This document shows positions 15,407 through 23,030 of a stretch of 64,000 nucleotides of DNA, in pieces; positions within the stretch are counted from its first letter, which is position 1, and each line of letters starts with the position of its first letter. A program made the position numbers and the translations under genes. The DNA comes from QYOJ01 sp964449285 (lineage in GTDB: Bacteria; Bacteroidota; Bacteroidia; Bacteroidales; FEN-979), in contig CAYUZX010000005.1 of assembly GCA_964449285.1 (NCBI GenBank), positions 1 to 64,000 of the forward strand, read 5' to 3'. The notes under the pieces were generated by a model. The model made no database searches and had not been told where the DNA came from. It saw nothing but the letters and a program-made list of their open reading frames with translations.

Positions 15407-16657
15407 ATGGGTAGTTTCGATGTAATCGTAGTAGGAGCCGGACCGGCCGGTTTAATGGCAGCAGGCAGGGCTGCAGAGCTGGGCGGGAAGGTGTTGGTAC
15501 TGGAGAAAATGCGGCAGGAAGGCCGTAAACTGTTGATTACCGGGAAGGGAAGGTGCAACATAACAAACGATGATACCATTGGCGACTTCATCACGCATGT
15601 TCACCCCAATGGCCGCTTTTTGCGCAATTCTTTTTCGCAATTCTTTTCGAAAGAGATAATAGAGCTGCTTCATAAATTCGGTGTTGAGTCGACACTTGAA
15701 CGTGGTGGACGCTATTTTCCAGCCAGCAACAAATCCGCAGATGTGTTACATGCCCTGCTGAGATGGGTCAAGGAAATGAAAGTAGAGATACGTTGCGGCT
15801 ATCGGGTTGAGAAATTGATCGTTGAGAATAACGCCATCCAGGGACTTCAGGCAAACGGACAAAAATTTGAGGCCCGTAGTGTCATCCTCGCGACTGGGGG
15901 CAACTCCTATCCGGCCACTGGCTCCAATGGAGAGGGTTACCAGCTGGCCAGAGAAGTGGGGCACTCCATAGAAAACGTCAGGCCCGCACTTGTACCATTG
16001 GAAACTGAGGGTACCATCGCACAGAAACTGCAAGGACTTAACCTGAAGAATGTAAAAGCTGTTGTATGGGTTAATGAGAAAAAAGTGGGTGAAGACTTTG
16101 GTGAAATGATCTTCACACACTTTGGCCTATCAGGGCCCATTATCCTGACTCTGAGCAGGTTGGTTGTAGATGAACTGCGCAAAAATAACAATGTAGAGAT
16201 CACCGTTGACCTGAAACCTGCCCTCGATGAGCAAAAACTTGATAATCGTTTGCTTCGCGACCTGGATGAGCACGGTAAAAAAAGGATTAACAATGTTTTT
16301 CGCTACTGGTTACCGGCGACAATGGTTCCCGTTTTCATTGATCTTTTAGGATTTGATCCTGAAAAAGAGTGTCATCAGGTCTCATCAAAGGAACGAAAAC
16401 AGATCCGGCATCTCCTGAAGAATTTACGCTTCAGGATAATCAATCATCGCTCCTTTAAAGAGGCTATCATCACAGCAGGAGGTATCCCTACGGCTGAAAT
16501 TTCGTCAAAAACAATGGAGTCGAAATTGATATCGGGTCTCTATTTTGCCGGGGAGATGATTGACCTGGATGCTGATACAGGTGGCTATAACCTGCAGATC
16601 TCCTATTCAACAGGATGGCTGGCTGGTAACTCATGCATGAAACTGTTTAAGCCATGA
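15407..16657 (+). CDS. HI0933/YhiN-family FAD-dependent oxidoreductase
   Basis: This 416-residue flavoprotein binds FAD through the N-terminal GxGxxG motif in DVIVVGAGPAGLMAAGRAAE. GRCNITNDD and the C-terminal AGEMIDLDADTGGYNLQ are signatures of the HI0933 (BaiN/YhiN) family. The substrate is unknown. A TTG nine bases upstream falls in the -7 box, so the ATG at 15407 is taken as the start. It overlaps the acyltransferase gene by four bases. Confidence 0.92.
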   Translation: MGSFDVIVVGAGPAGLMAAGRAAELGGKVLVLEKMRQEGRKLLITGKGRCNITNDDTIGDFITHVHPNGRFLRNSFSQFFSKEIIELLHKFGVESTLERGGRYFPASNKSADVLHALLRWVKEMKVEIRCGYRVEKLIVENNAIQGLQANGQKFEARSVILATGGNSYPATGSNGEGYQLAREVGHSIENVRPALVPLETEGTIAQKLQGLNLKNVKAVVWVNEKKVGEDFGEMIFTHFGLSGPIILTLSRLVVDELRKNNNVEITVDLKPALDEQKLDNRLLRDLDEHGKKRINNVFRYWLPATMVPVFIDLLGFDPEKECHQVSSKERKQIRHLLKNLRFRIINHRSFKEAIITAGGIPTAEISSKTMESKLISGLYFAGEMIDLDADTGGYNLQISYSTGWLAGNSCMKLFKP

Positions 16658-17394
16658 AAACGATTTTGAGCTATCTCCTTACTCCAATATTTCATCTGTA
16701 CTTCTTGATGATGTTACTTGTATTTCATCCTGTCCAGGTCATCGCACTCCAGCTATTTGGTGATCCGGCACGAAAAAAGGCGGTTGATATCCTGAACCTT
16801 TGTCTGATGAACGGTCTATACCTGTTGGGTTGCAGGATTACCTTCACGGGATTTGAAAAGATTCCTGAAAACAGGCCGATTATCATCATTTCAAATCATC
16901 AGAGCATGTATGATATCCCATCTGTCATCTGGGGATTCAGGAAATACTATCCCAAATTCATCTCCAAGATTGAACTCTCCAGAAATTTGCCCAGTATTTC
17001 ACATAACCTGAAGCATGGGAAATCGGCATTAATTGACCGGAGCAGCGGAACCCAGGCTGTGAAGGAGATACTTAAGCTTGGCCGGCTGATCCAGGAAAAT
17101 AACTATGCAGCCTGTATCTTTCCGGAAGGGACACGAAGCAAGACAGGGCAAGTGAAGAAATTTAAGTCGGCTGGAATCAATACACTGCTACGTGCTGCCC
17201 CGTCGGCAGTAATTGTCCCTTTTGTGATTGATGGTCATTGCCAGTTGCTGCAACGGGGTTATTTCCCGATGAATTTCGGTCAAAAGATCACTTACACGGT
17301 TTTAGATCCGGTTGAACCAGAAGGTGTGTTGATCGAAGAGCTGGTGACCCGGGTGCAAGAGTCTATAGTGAGTTTGTTGAAACGGTATAATTGA
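16654..17394 (+). CDS. plsC: 1-acyl-sn-glycerol-3-phosphate acyltransferase
   Basis: This 246-residue inner-membrane enzyme transfers the second acyl chain to lysophosphatidic acid. It contains the HX4D catalytic motif as NHQSMYD near residue 82 and the substrate motif FPEGTRSKTG, with two hydrophobic N-terminal segments. It overlaps the preceding flavoprotein gene by four bases (ATGA), implying translational coupling. Confidence 0.93.
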   Translation: MKTILSYLLTPIFHLYFLMMLLVFHPVQVIALQLFGDPARKKAVDILNLCLMNGLYLLGCRITFTGFEKIPENRPIIIISNHQSMYDIPSVIWGFRKYYPKFISKIELSRNLPSISHNLKHGKSALIDRSSGTQAVKEILKLGRLIQENNYAACIFPEGTRSKTGQVKKFKSAGINTLLRAAPSAVIVPFVIDGHCQLLQRGYFPMNFGQKITYTVLDPVEPEGVLIEELVTRVQESIVSLLKRYN

Positions 17395-17438
17395 AGCAGG
17401 GACTCCTCTGAATTGATGGACTAAACTAATTAATGTAA

Positions 17439-17467
17439 TTTGGATTAAGTAAAAAAATATAATTTTG
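17439..17467 (+). promoter_or_regulatory. Promoter upstream of the DUF2092-like gene
   Basis: A -33-type TTTG at 17439-17442 is followed after 17 bases by the -7 box TAATTTTG at 17460-17467. The start codon is 24 bases further on. It probably drives the exported-protein genes at 17492 and 18229. Confidence 0.6.
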
Positions 17468-17491
17468 TAAAACGCATTAAAAATTTAACGG

Positions 17492-18214
17492 ATGAAAAAT
17501 CTTTTTTTAAGCCTTTTTTTGTCAATCGTCTCTCTGGGGTTGCTTGCCCAGGAACTCAAAACAGATGAAGGGGCTGTCATGATTCTTGATCGAATGAGTG
17601 ATGTCATCGGTGATCTGAATTCATGCAGTTTTACATTGACCTCTTCTGTAGATGTAACCGATCATGATTTTGGAGTTATAAAGTCGAATGGGATCTCGGA
17701 TGTTTTTCTGGCAGGTCCCAACAAAATGAACGTCCAGTTAAATGGTGATAAAGGCCATCGTGGTTTTTGGTACAACGGCAGCCAGTTTGCTTATTATTCA
17801 TACGATGAAAATAACTATGCCATGGTTGAAACTCCGCCAACAATTATGGAAACGATTGATTATATGAATGATAGTTATGGTATTGAATTTCCAGCTGCCG
17901 ATTTCTTTTACCCCACATTCACTGATGATATACTGAAAAATTTTTCTGAACTCAGATACCTTGGAGAAAAACGTGTCAATGGACAACCATGTTTTCACAT
18001 CCTGGCAGCTAACAATAGCATGCGTGTCCAGATATGGGTGTCGGAGGATTCGTTTAACCTGCCTGTAAAGTTCGTGATTAACTACAACGATGAGAACCAC
18101 ATGCAATATGAGGCTTCTTTTTCGAACTGGCAGATAAACCCGGTACTTCCAATGGCAATGTTCGAATTTTCACCTCCTCCTGAAGCTGCTGAGATCACCA
18201 TCCTTTCCAAATAA
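17492..18214 (+). CDS. DUF2092-like periplasmic protein, LolA/LppX fold
   Basis: This 240-residue protein has a signal peptide (MKNLFLSLFLSIVSLGLLAQ) and a long beta-rich body: DVFLAGPNKMNVQL, RGFWYNGSQFAYYSYDENNY and VQIWVSEDSFNLPVKFVINY. These match the DUF2092 family, which has the LolA-like half-barrel that carries lipids or lipoproteins. A role in envelope lipid trafficking is inferred from the fold. It lies 14 bases upstream of the DUF6515 gene. Confidence 0.8.
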   Translation: MKNLFLSLFLSIVSLGLLAQELKTDEGAVMILDRMSDVIGDLNSCSFTLTSSVDVTDHDFGVIKSNGISDVFLAGPNKMNVQLNGDKGHRGFWYNGSQFAYYSYDENNYAMVETPPTIMETIDYMNDSYGIEFPAADFFYPTFTDDILKNFSELRYLGEKRVNGQPCFHILAANNSMRVQIWVSEDSFNLPVKFVINYNDENHMQYEASFSNWQINPVLPMAMFEFSPPPEAAEITILSK

Positions 18215-18228
18215 AATAATTAGAAATC

Positions 18229-19194
18229 ATGACTGATATAAATAGAAAATTAGGAAAGCTTTTTGCATTGGTATTATTCATTGGAATGTTTTTACCTCTT
18301 CCATTAACTGCTCAGCGGATGGGGCACCGGCCTGCCGGTGGAAGAGGAGGTTCATCCATATCGCGACCATCAGGCTCTTCAATGTCCCGGCCTTCAAATT
18401 ACAACGTTTCGAGACCAGACGGCAGGACTCCCAGCAGGTCAATAAATGGCGGTAGCCAGCGTCCGGCAACACGTGAAGTTGGAAAACCAACCGGGGCAGG
18501 TGGGAGCCGGGGAGTTTTGCCTGATAAAGGGACCGAAAATAAGGGAGGTTCAACTAATATCAAAAATAGTGTAGACAAAAGTAGCGGCAATAAGCCGAAT
18601 ATTGATAAGAGTAACAAGAATGTAATGGTTAAGAATACTCGCAATGTGGTAGTCAGGCCTGCTCCAAGGCCATATCCCAAGCCTCCATTTACATATGGCG
18701 GCTATCGCTACAATTGTTATCATCCATATCACTATCACCCCTATCATCCTTTCTATTGGGGTCCAGCTTTCCACCCATTTGGATTTTTTGTTGCGTCGAT
18801 GGCTGTAACTGCAATGATCATCACGGTTGCAAATCAGAAATATTATTACGACCAGGGTGTTTATTACGTTGCATCGAATGGAGGCTATACTGTTGTTGAG
18901 GCACCAGTTGGTGCTAGCGTTCCTCAATTACCTCCTGGTTCTCAAACCGTAGTTGTGAACGAAACCACAAACAACTACTACTATGGTGGAACCTATTATG
19001 AAAAAACAGGCGATAATTATTCCGTGGTGCCTCCAACCGCAGGAACTGTTGTTGAAAACCTGCCTGATGGAGGGAAAGAGGTAAAAATTAGCAATGTGAC
19101 TTATGTGCAGGTTGGAGATACCTATTACCAGCCAATGGAGCAAGACGGCAAGAGCATGTATGAGGTGGTGGATGTGCAAGTCGATGTTAAATGA
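18229..19194 (+). CDS. DUF6515 family exported protein
   Basis: This 321-residue protein has a signal sequence (FALVLFIGMFLPLPLTAQ), then a low-complexity Gly/Ser/Arg/Asn/Lys region to about residue 145, a histidine-tyrosine cluster YHPYHYHPYHPFYWGPAFHP, a hydrophobic segment (FFVASMAVTAMIITVA) and the DUF6515 domain with repeated YYYDQGVYYV and YYYGGTYYEK motifs. The function is unknown. The histidine-rich stretch could bind metal. It probably shares a transcript with the DUF2092-like gene. Confidence 0.75.
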   Translation: MTDINRKLGKLFALVLFIGMFLPLPLTAQRMGHRPAGGRGGSSISRPSGSSMSRPSNYNVSRPDGRTPSRSINGGSQRPATREVGKPTGAGGSRGVLPDKGTENKGGSTNIKNSVDKSSGNKPNIDKSNKNVMVKNTRNVVVRPAPRPYPKPPFTYGGYRYNCYHPYHYHPYHPFYWGPAFHPFGFFVASMAVTAMIITVANQKYYYDQGVYYVASNGGYTVVEAPVGASVPQLPPGSQTVVVNETTNNYYYGGTYYEKTGDNYSVVPPTAGTVVENLPDGGKEVKISNVTYVQVGDTYYQPMEQDGKSMYEVVDVQVDVK

Positions 19195-19219
19195 ATCGTA
19201 TTTTCTTTCGTATATTTCA

Positions 19220-19227
19220 TATCTTTG
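19220..19227 (+). promoter_or_regulatory. Promoter -7 box for the Gly/Tyr-rich lipoprotein
   Basis: TATCTTTG matches TAnnTTTG, 26 bases before the start codon at 19254. Confidence 0.55.
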
Positions 19228-19253
19228 TCCTGAAAACATAAAAACAAAACCCC

Positions 19254-19946
19254 ATGAGCGCAAGAAGAATTTATTTTGGCCTTTTGGCAGTCGTGACTGC
19301 TTTTGTAATCACTTCCTGCGGTTCTCCTGTCACCATGACAAGTTGGAAGAACCCAGCAGTTAATACGCAAATATCGAATGTTGTTGTCATGCCATTATTT
19401 GACAAACTTGAATATGTGAAACCGTTTGAACAGTCAATGGACACTTATTTCAATACGATGGGATTGAAAGCCATTGGTTCACTCGATTTTCTGAATCCAA
19501 GTGTTAAATACACCATTGATGAAATCAAGCAGAAATGCGACAGTGTCGGCGCTGATGCAATACTTGTGTTCACATATACTGGTACAGATAAATCACAAAA
19601 CTACGTCCCTCCAACTACTTATGTTACTGGCGGCTTTGGTGGTTACTGGGGTGGTGGTTACTGGGGTGGCGGGTACTATGGTGGCGGCTATGGTGGCGGC
19701 TACTATGGCGGACCTGGATATTACGGTGGAGCAGCAGTAACAACAGGCGGATACTGGACAACTACATCAGTTGTAAATTTGAAGTCAAGCTTGTATACCA
19801 AGGCGTCAAAAGATGCTATTTGGACGGCAGATATCTCTGTTACGGATCCGAACTATGTTGATCAGTCTGCAACGACGATTGCAAAAGATATTTTTACTGA
19901 TTGGCAGCAGAAGAACCTATTGAAATTCCCCCCTACGAAAAAGTAA
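19254..19946 (+). CDS. Lipoprotein with Gly/Tyr-rich insert, DUF4136-like
   Basis: This 230-residue lipoprotein has the lipobox VITSCGSP, giving an acylated cysteine near residue 22. The first part (SWKNPAVNTQISNVVVMPLF) and the later GADAILVFTYTG resemble DUF4136-like lipoproteins. A glycine/tyrosine repeat from GGFGGYWGGGYWGGGYYGG to about residue 160 interrupts the domain and could be a flexible or adhesive insert. The function is unknown. Its 3' end overlaps a convergent pseudogene by 14 bases. Confidence 0.75.
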   Translation: MSARRIYFGLLAVVTAFVITSCGSPVTMTSWKNPAVNTQISNVVVMPLFDKLEYVKPFEQSMDTYFNTMGLKAIGSLDFLNPSVKYTIDEIKQKCDSVGADAILVFTYTGTDKSQNYVPPTTYVTGGFGGYWGGGYWGGGYYGGGYGGGYYGGPGYYGGAAVTTGGYWTTTSVVNLKSSLYTKASKDAIWTADISVTDPNYVDQSATTIAKDIFTDWQQKNLLKFPPTKK

Positions 19947-20285
19947 TTTTTTTGTAGGACAACTTTCTCCATATTTTTTCTAAGGGACCCTGGTCGTAAA
20001 ACCTAAACCAGATCGAACTTAAGACTACCTGGAATGCATACACACAGATTCCTATCAGGACAACTGTAGTAACTTGTGTTTGGCCAAATAATCCGAAACC
20101 CCAGCCATAGAAAATAATGGATAATAGGTAACTGCTTGCTACAAAAAGACTTTGGTAATTGACTGTTTTTTCGAATCCAAAATAAGAGACAGCACCAATA
20201 GTTGCAATAACAATTAGTACAATGTAAGAATATCAATACTAGAAATTCGTTCCTTGGTACTTACTGGCTTTACACAATCATTCAT
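19933..20285 (-). pseudogene. DUF418 membrane protein pseudogene with large internal deletion
   Basis: The minus strand starts with ATG at 20283-20285 and reads MNDCVKPVSTKERISSIDIL, the typical beginning of DUF418 proteins, then hits a TAA after two more residues. In a shifted frame the next bases read YIVLIVIATIGAVSYFGF, continue through QSLFVASSYLLSIIFYGWG and end with SSIWFRFYDQGPLEKIWRKL before a stop at 19933-19935, which is the DUF418 C-terminal domain. Family members are near 400 residues, so some 280 residues have been deleted and the remaining ends are joined out of frame. Confidence 0.8.
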
Positions 20286-20297
20286 TGGTGTAAATTA

Positions 20298-21032
20298 TTA
20301 TTTTCTCCTCTCCTCCATTGAGATTGCAACGGATAGAATAACCCCTAAAATGATGCTATACAATGCTGCAACCAATATCCGCCACTCTCCAGGTAGCATA
20401 AAGTTGAGCGTTTGAGCGGGAATCCACCATAACGGTATGGTCTTGCTGATCACAAAACCCCACATTGTTGTCCAATCGAGGGTCTGAAATTGATATCGAA
20501 TTCGGATTGGCGTGAAAAAACCTCCCAGCGTGCCCCCTGTAGCCTGAATGTGCATGTCAGTGATACGGTGGGAAATCATGAACACAGGAGCAAAAAACAA
20601 ATTCAGGGTGACACTTGTAGTAAAAGCAGTCAGTAACTTCAACCAAGAGAATCCAGGCTCCCGTAAAACATCAGATGCATCTTGCATAGGGAAGTGAACA
20701 CCCATTTCCTGCATCATGAGTGGAGTCCCCTCAGCAAAGATCACAAAAGCCATCTTGATCGTAACGCCCAGAAATCCCCAAACCAACGCCCTGGGCAAAA
20801 TACCAAACCCCGGCTGAATATACCTACCTGTTCTGATCCGCAACCCGATGCACTCGCCAAACGTGGCCAGAATGGCAAACTTCATAAACGCCATTACATA
20901 ACCGTGCGCTGCATTCAAGCTCCGGTACGCCTCATATACAGCAGGAAACAAAAAAAATGGCAACAAAATGATTATGATAGCACAAACTACGACAACATCC
21001 TGGAACCTTAAAGAAAATCGCGTGCTATTCAT
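20298..21032 (-). CDS. Multi-pass membrane protein, possibly Mpv17/PMP22-like
   Basis: This 244-residue protein has about five hydrophobic segments, including VVVVCAIIIILLPFFLFPAV, PRALVWGFLGVTIKMAFVIF and ILVAALYSIILGVILSVAI. The C-terminal run KTIPLWWIPAQTLNFMLPGE resembles the signature of Mpv17/PMP22 proteins (WP..Q..NF..VP). The function is unknown. It lies just upstream of the DUF418 remnant, with 12 bases between, and 20 bases downstream of the kelch gene. Confidence 0.55.
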   Translation of the reverse strand: MNSTRFSLRFQDVVVVCAIIIILLPFFLFPAVYEAYRSLNAAHGYVMAFMKFAILATFGECIGLRIRTGRYIQPGFGILPRALVWGFLGVTIKMAFVIFAEGTPLMMQEMGVHFPMQDASDVLREPGFSWLKLLTAFTTSVTLNLFFAPVFMISHRITDMHIQATGGTLGGFFTPIRIRYQFQTLDWTTMWGFVISKTIPLWWIPAQTLNFMLPGEWRILVAALYSIILGVILSVAISMEERRK

Positions 21033-21052
21033 GACTTGGGGAATTTTACTTC

Positions 21053-22318
21053 CTAGATGCCAAACGACTTATGTATCACCGTCTGCTTCGTATCAATTAA
21101 CCCTGTCGGGTCCTTCACGCGAAATACAAACAACCCGTCAGGGAGATAGTCAATCTCGTAGCATCTGACAATGTATTCAGCGTCTTTGTTGATATTCTGG
21201 CGGAAGACAACCTGGCCGCGCATATTGGTGATCGTGAGTTCCAGAATCCCTGTATAAGGATGCCGCATCTTCAGGAAAAATCGGTAGAAAAATGGATTTG
21301 GCGATATTACAACGGGATTGCTGAACGGATCATCTTTAGGAATTGACTGGCGAACCATGGTGCCTGGGAAACTCTCCCAGAGGTCAAAAAGATACCCTTC
21401 AGCAGAGGTACCTGCTGCTATGTATCCTTTGTTGTTGATTACAAAACTTACTCCATAACCACGGCTGGATCCGGGAAACCGGTCAAGCTGGGTCCAGGTG
21501 TTCTGGATCGGATCAAACTCCCATATATCCCTGAGGGGACTGAATGTGTAACTTATACCACCTATGATATACCCTTTCCCATTTACTGAAAATCCCATTG
21601 CTCCTGTGCGTGCATCCCCAGCCAAATCCTCCATACGCCTCCATGTGTCGGTGGATGGTGTATACTCCCACCAGTCTTTCAGGTAGGCAGTACCATTGTT
21701 ACCTAGCCCTATGTAAATTTTGTCATCGATCGCAAAAGCCGTGGCATAGCAACGACTGCTTCCGGGCAAGGAGGTCTTCTGCGCCCAGCTGTTGCTTACA
21801 GGATCATACTCCCAGAAGTCGTTTAACGCCCGCTCAGCCAAATCAAAACCGGTACCAATGTATCCGCGGTTACCTATAGTAACACCAACCGCCGACATCC
21901 TCCCTCGACCCGCCGGAAAAGTTGCACGGGTATTCCAGACATTGGCCCCCTGATCCCACTCGAGCATCTGGTAATTCAATCCATAAGATCCTCCTCCAGT
22001 GGTAATGTAAGCCTTGCTGCCAATCGAAAAAGCAGCACTCCCACGAAGGGGAATCGGAAGGCTCGACTTAAAGGTCCAGGTGTTACTTCCCGGATCATAC
22101 TCCTGGAGATCCTGTAAAAGATGGTCGCTCATCCCGTCAGTTCCGGTGGCAATATATCCTTTATCTCCAATGGAAAATCCAACAGTTTGCACCCGTGGAG
22201 GGGAGGCGAAATCCTGACGGTGAGCCCACGACGACTCCTGTGCATGAATTGTGTCCATGCCAACTGCAAGCCAGATTCCAATCGCAACAAGAAAAATAGC
22301 AGATACCTTCAATACCAT
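21053..22318 (-). CDS. Kelch-repeat protein with type IX secretion sorting domain
   Basis: This 421-residue secreted protein has a signal peptide ending near TIHAQ, six kelch blades (each with a G-Y-I-x-x-G core such as GDKGYIATGTDG followed by WEYDP...W), and a C-terminal T9SS type A sorting domain beginning VVISPNPFFYRF and containing YLPDGLFVFRVKD. The blades should form a beta-propeller; the sorting domain directs export across the outer membrane and surface attachment. PorX, a T9SS regulator, is encoded at 46202. Confidence 0.88.
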   Translation of the reverse strand: MVLKVSAIFLVAIGIWLAVGMDTIHAQESSWAHRQDFASPPRVQTVGFSIGDKGYIATGTDGMSDHLLQDLQEYDPGSNTWTFKSSLPIPLRGSAAFSIGSKAYITTGGGSYGLNYQMLEWDQGANVWNTRATFPAGRGRMSAVGVTIGNRGYIGTGFDLAERALNDFWEYDPVSNSWAQKTSLPGSSRCYATAFAIDDKIYIGLGNNGTAYLKDWWEYTPSTDTWRRMEDLAGDARTGAMGFSVNGKGYIIGGISYTFSPLRDIWEFDPIQNTWTQLDRFPGSSRGYGVSFVINNKGYIAAGTSAEGYLFDLWESFPGTMVRQSIPKDDPFSNPVVISPNPFFYRFFLKMRHPYTGILELTITNMRGQVVFRQNINKDAEYIVRCYEIDYLPDGLFVFRVKDPTGLIDTKQTVIHKSFGI

Positions 22319-22349
22319 ATCCGGGCAGTGATAATTGTGCCTTTGAAGA

Positions 22350-22357
22350 CAAATATA
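22350..22357 (-). promoter_or_regulatory. Promoter -7 box for the kelch gene
   Basis: The minus strand reads TATATTTG, 32 bases before the start codon at 22318. Confidence 0.55.
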
Positions 22358-22412
22358 AGATGAGAATATCTACGGTTAGGACAGGATTCAAGGACTTATG
22401 AACCGAGCATTG

Positions 22413-22976
22413 TTAATTCAGGGCGGGGTCGGGAGGGAAGTTGGCCCAGATAGCGTAATCGTTACCCATGTTTTTCAGGTAATTCGACCATAACTCTTCA
22501 GGATGATTGTTGATGACTTCATTGACAGACCCTTGCGACAACACCCACGATTTTTCACCGATCTCCTGGTCAAGCTGGTTGGGATTCCATCCTGAATACC
22601 CCAGAAAAAAACGTATCTGATTCTCCCTCAGTTCACCAGCTTCCATCAGGTCTCGGATCACTTCAATATTACCTCCCCAGAAGAGTCCATCCATGATTCG
22701 TAAACTGTTCTCAATGTGTGAAAGTGTGTGAATGAAAAAGATGCTGTCAGTCTTTACTGGCCCTCCCAGGTAAACCTGGTACTCAATTCCTGAAAACCCG
22801 CTAATCACCTCGTCAAGACGTATATCAATCGGCTTATTTACGATCACCCCGAAAGTCCCCTCTTCATTGTGTTCGGCTAGCAAGACTACTGACTGACGAA
22901 AATAGAAGTCTTTCAGTGAAGGTTCCGATATCAGAATGATTCCCTGTTTTGGTTTGATGATCTGACGCCCTGTCAT
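22413..22976 (-). CDS. YqgE/AlgH (UPF0301) family protein
   Basis: This 187-residue protein matches the UPF0301 family: KPKQGIILISEPSLKDFYF near the start, FGVIVNKPIDIRLDEV, YLGGPVKTDSIFFIHT and RFFLGYSGWNPNQLDQEI. The biochemical role is unclear; AlgH in Pseudomonas influences alginate regulation. The start MTGRQIIKP at 22976 is preferred over an upstream GTG/TTG-type start because a minus-strand -7 box sits at 23013-23020. Confidence 0.9.
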   Translation of the reverse strand: MTGRQIIKPKQGIILISEPSLKDFYFRQSVVLLAEHNEEGTFGVIVNKPIDIRLDEVISGFSGIEYQVYLGGPVKTDSIFFIHTLSHIENSLRIMDGLFWGGNIEVIRDLMEAGELRENQIRFFLGYSGWNPNQLDQEIGEKSWVLSQGSVNEVINNHPEELWSNYLKNMGNDYAIWANFPPDPALN

Positions 22977-22990
22977 ATTCGAAAATTTGT

Positions 22991-23020
22991 TACATTTGCG
23001 AGAGCCTCCTAGCAAATATA
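22991..23020. promoter_or_regulatory. Divergent -7 boxes between algH-like and murL genes
   Basis: TACATTTG on the plus strand (22991-22998) faces murL, whose ATG is at 23031. TATATTTG on the minus strand (23013-23020) faces the AlgH gene, whose ATG is at 22976. The two polymerase sites overlap, so the genes may compete for transcription. Confidence 0.55.
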
Positions 23021-23030
23021 ATACCAATTC

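Noticed and set aside
20003..20236. A 77-residue Cys/Trp-rich protein
   Set aside because: It is the wrong frame of the DUF418 remnant, whose C-terminal domain is clear in the neighbouring frame.
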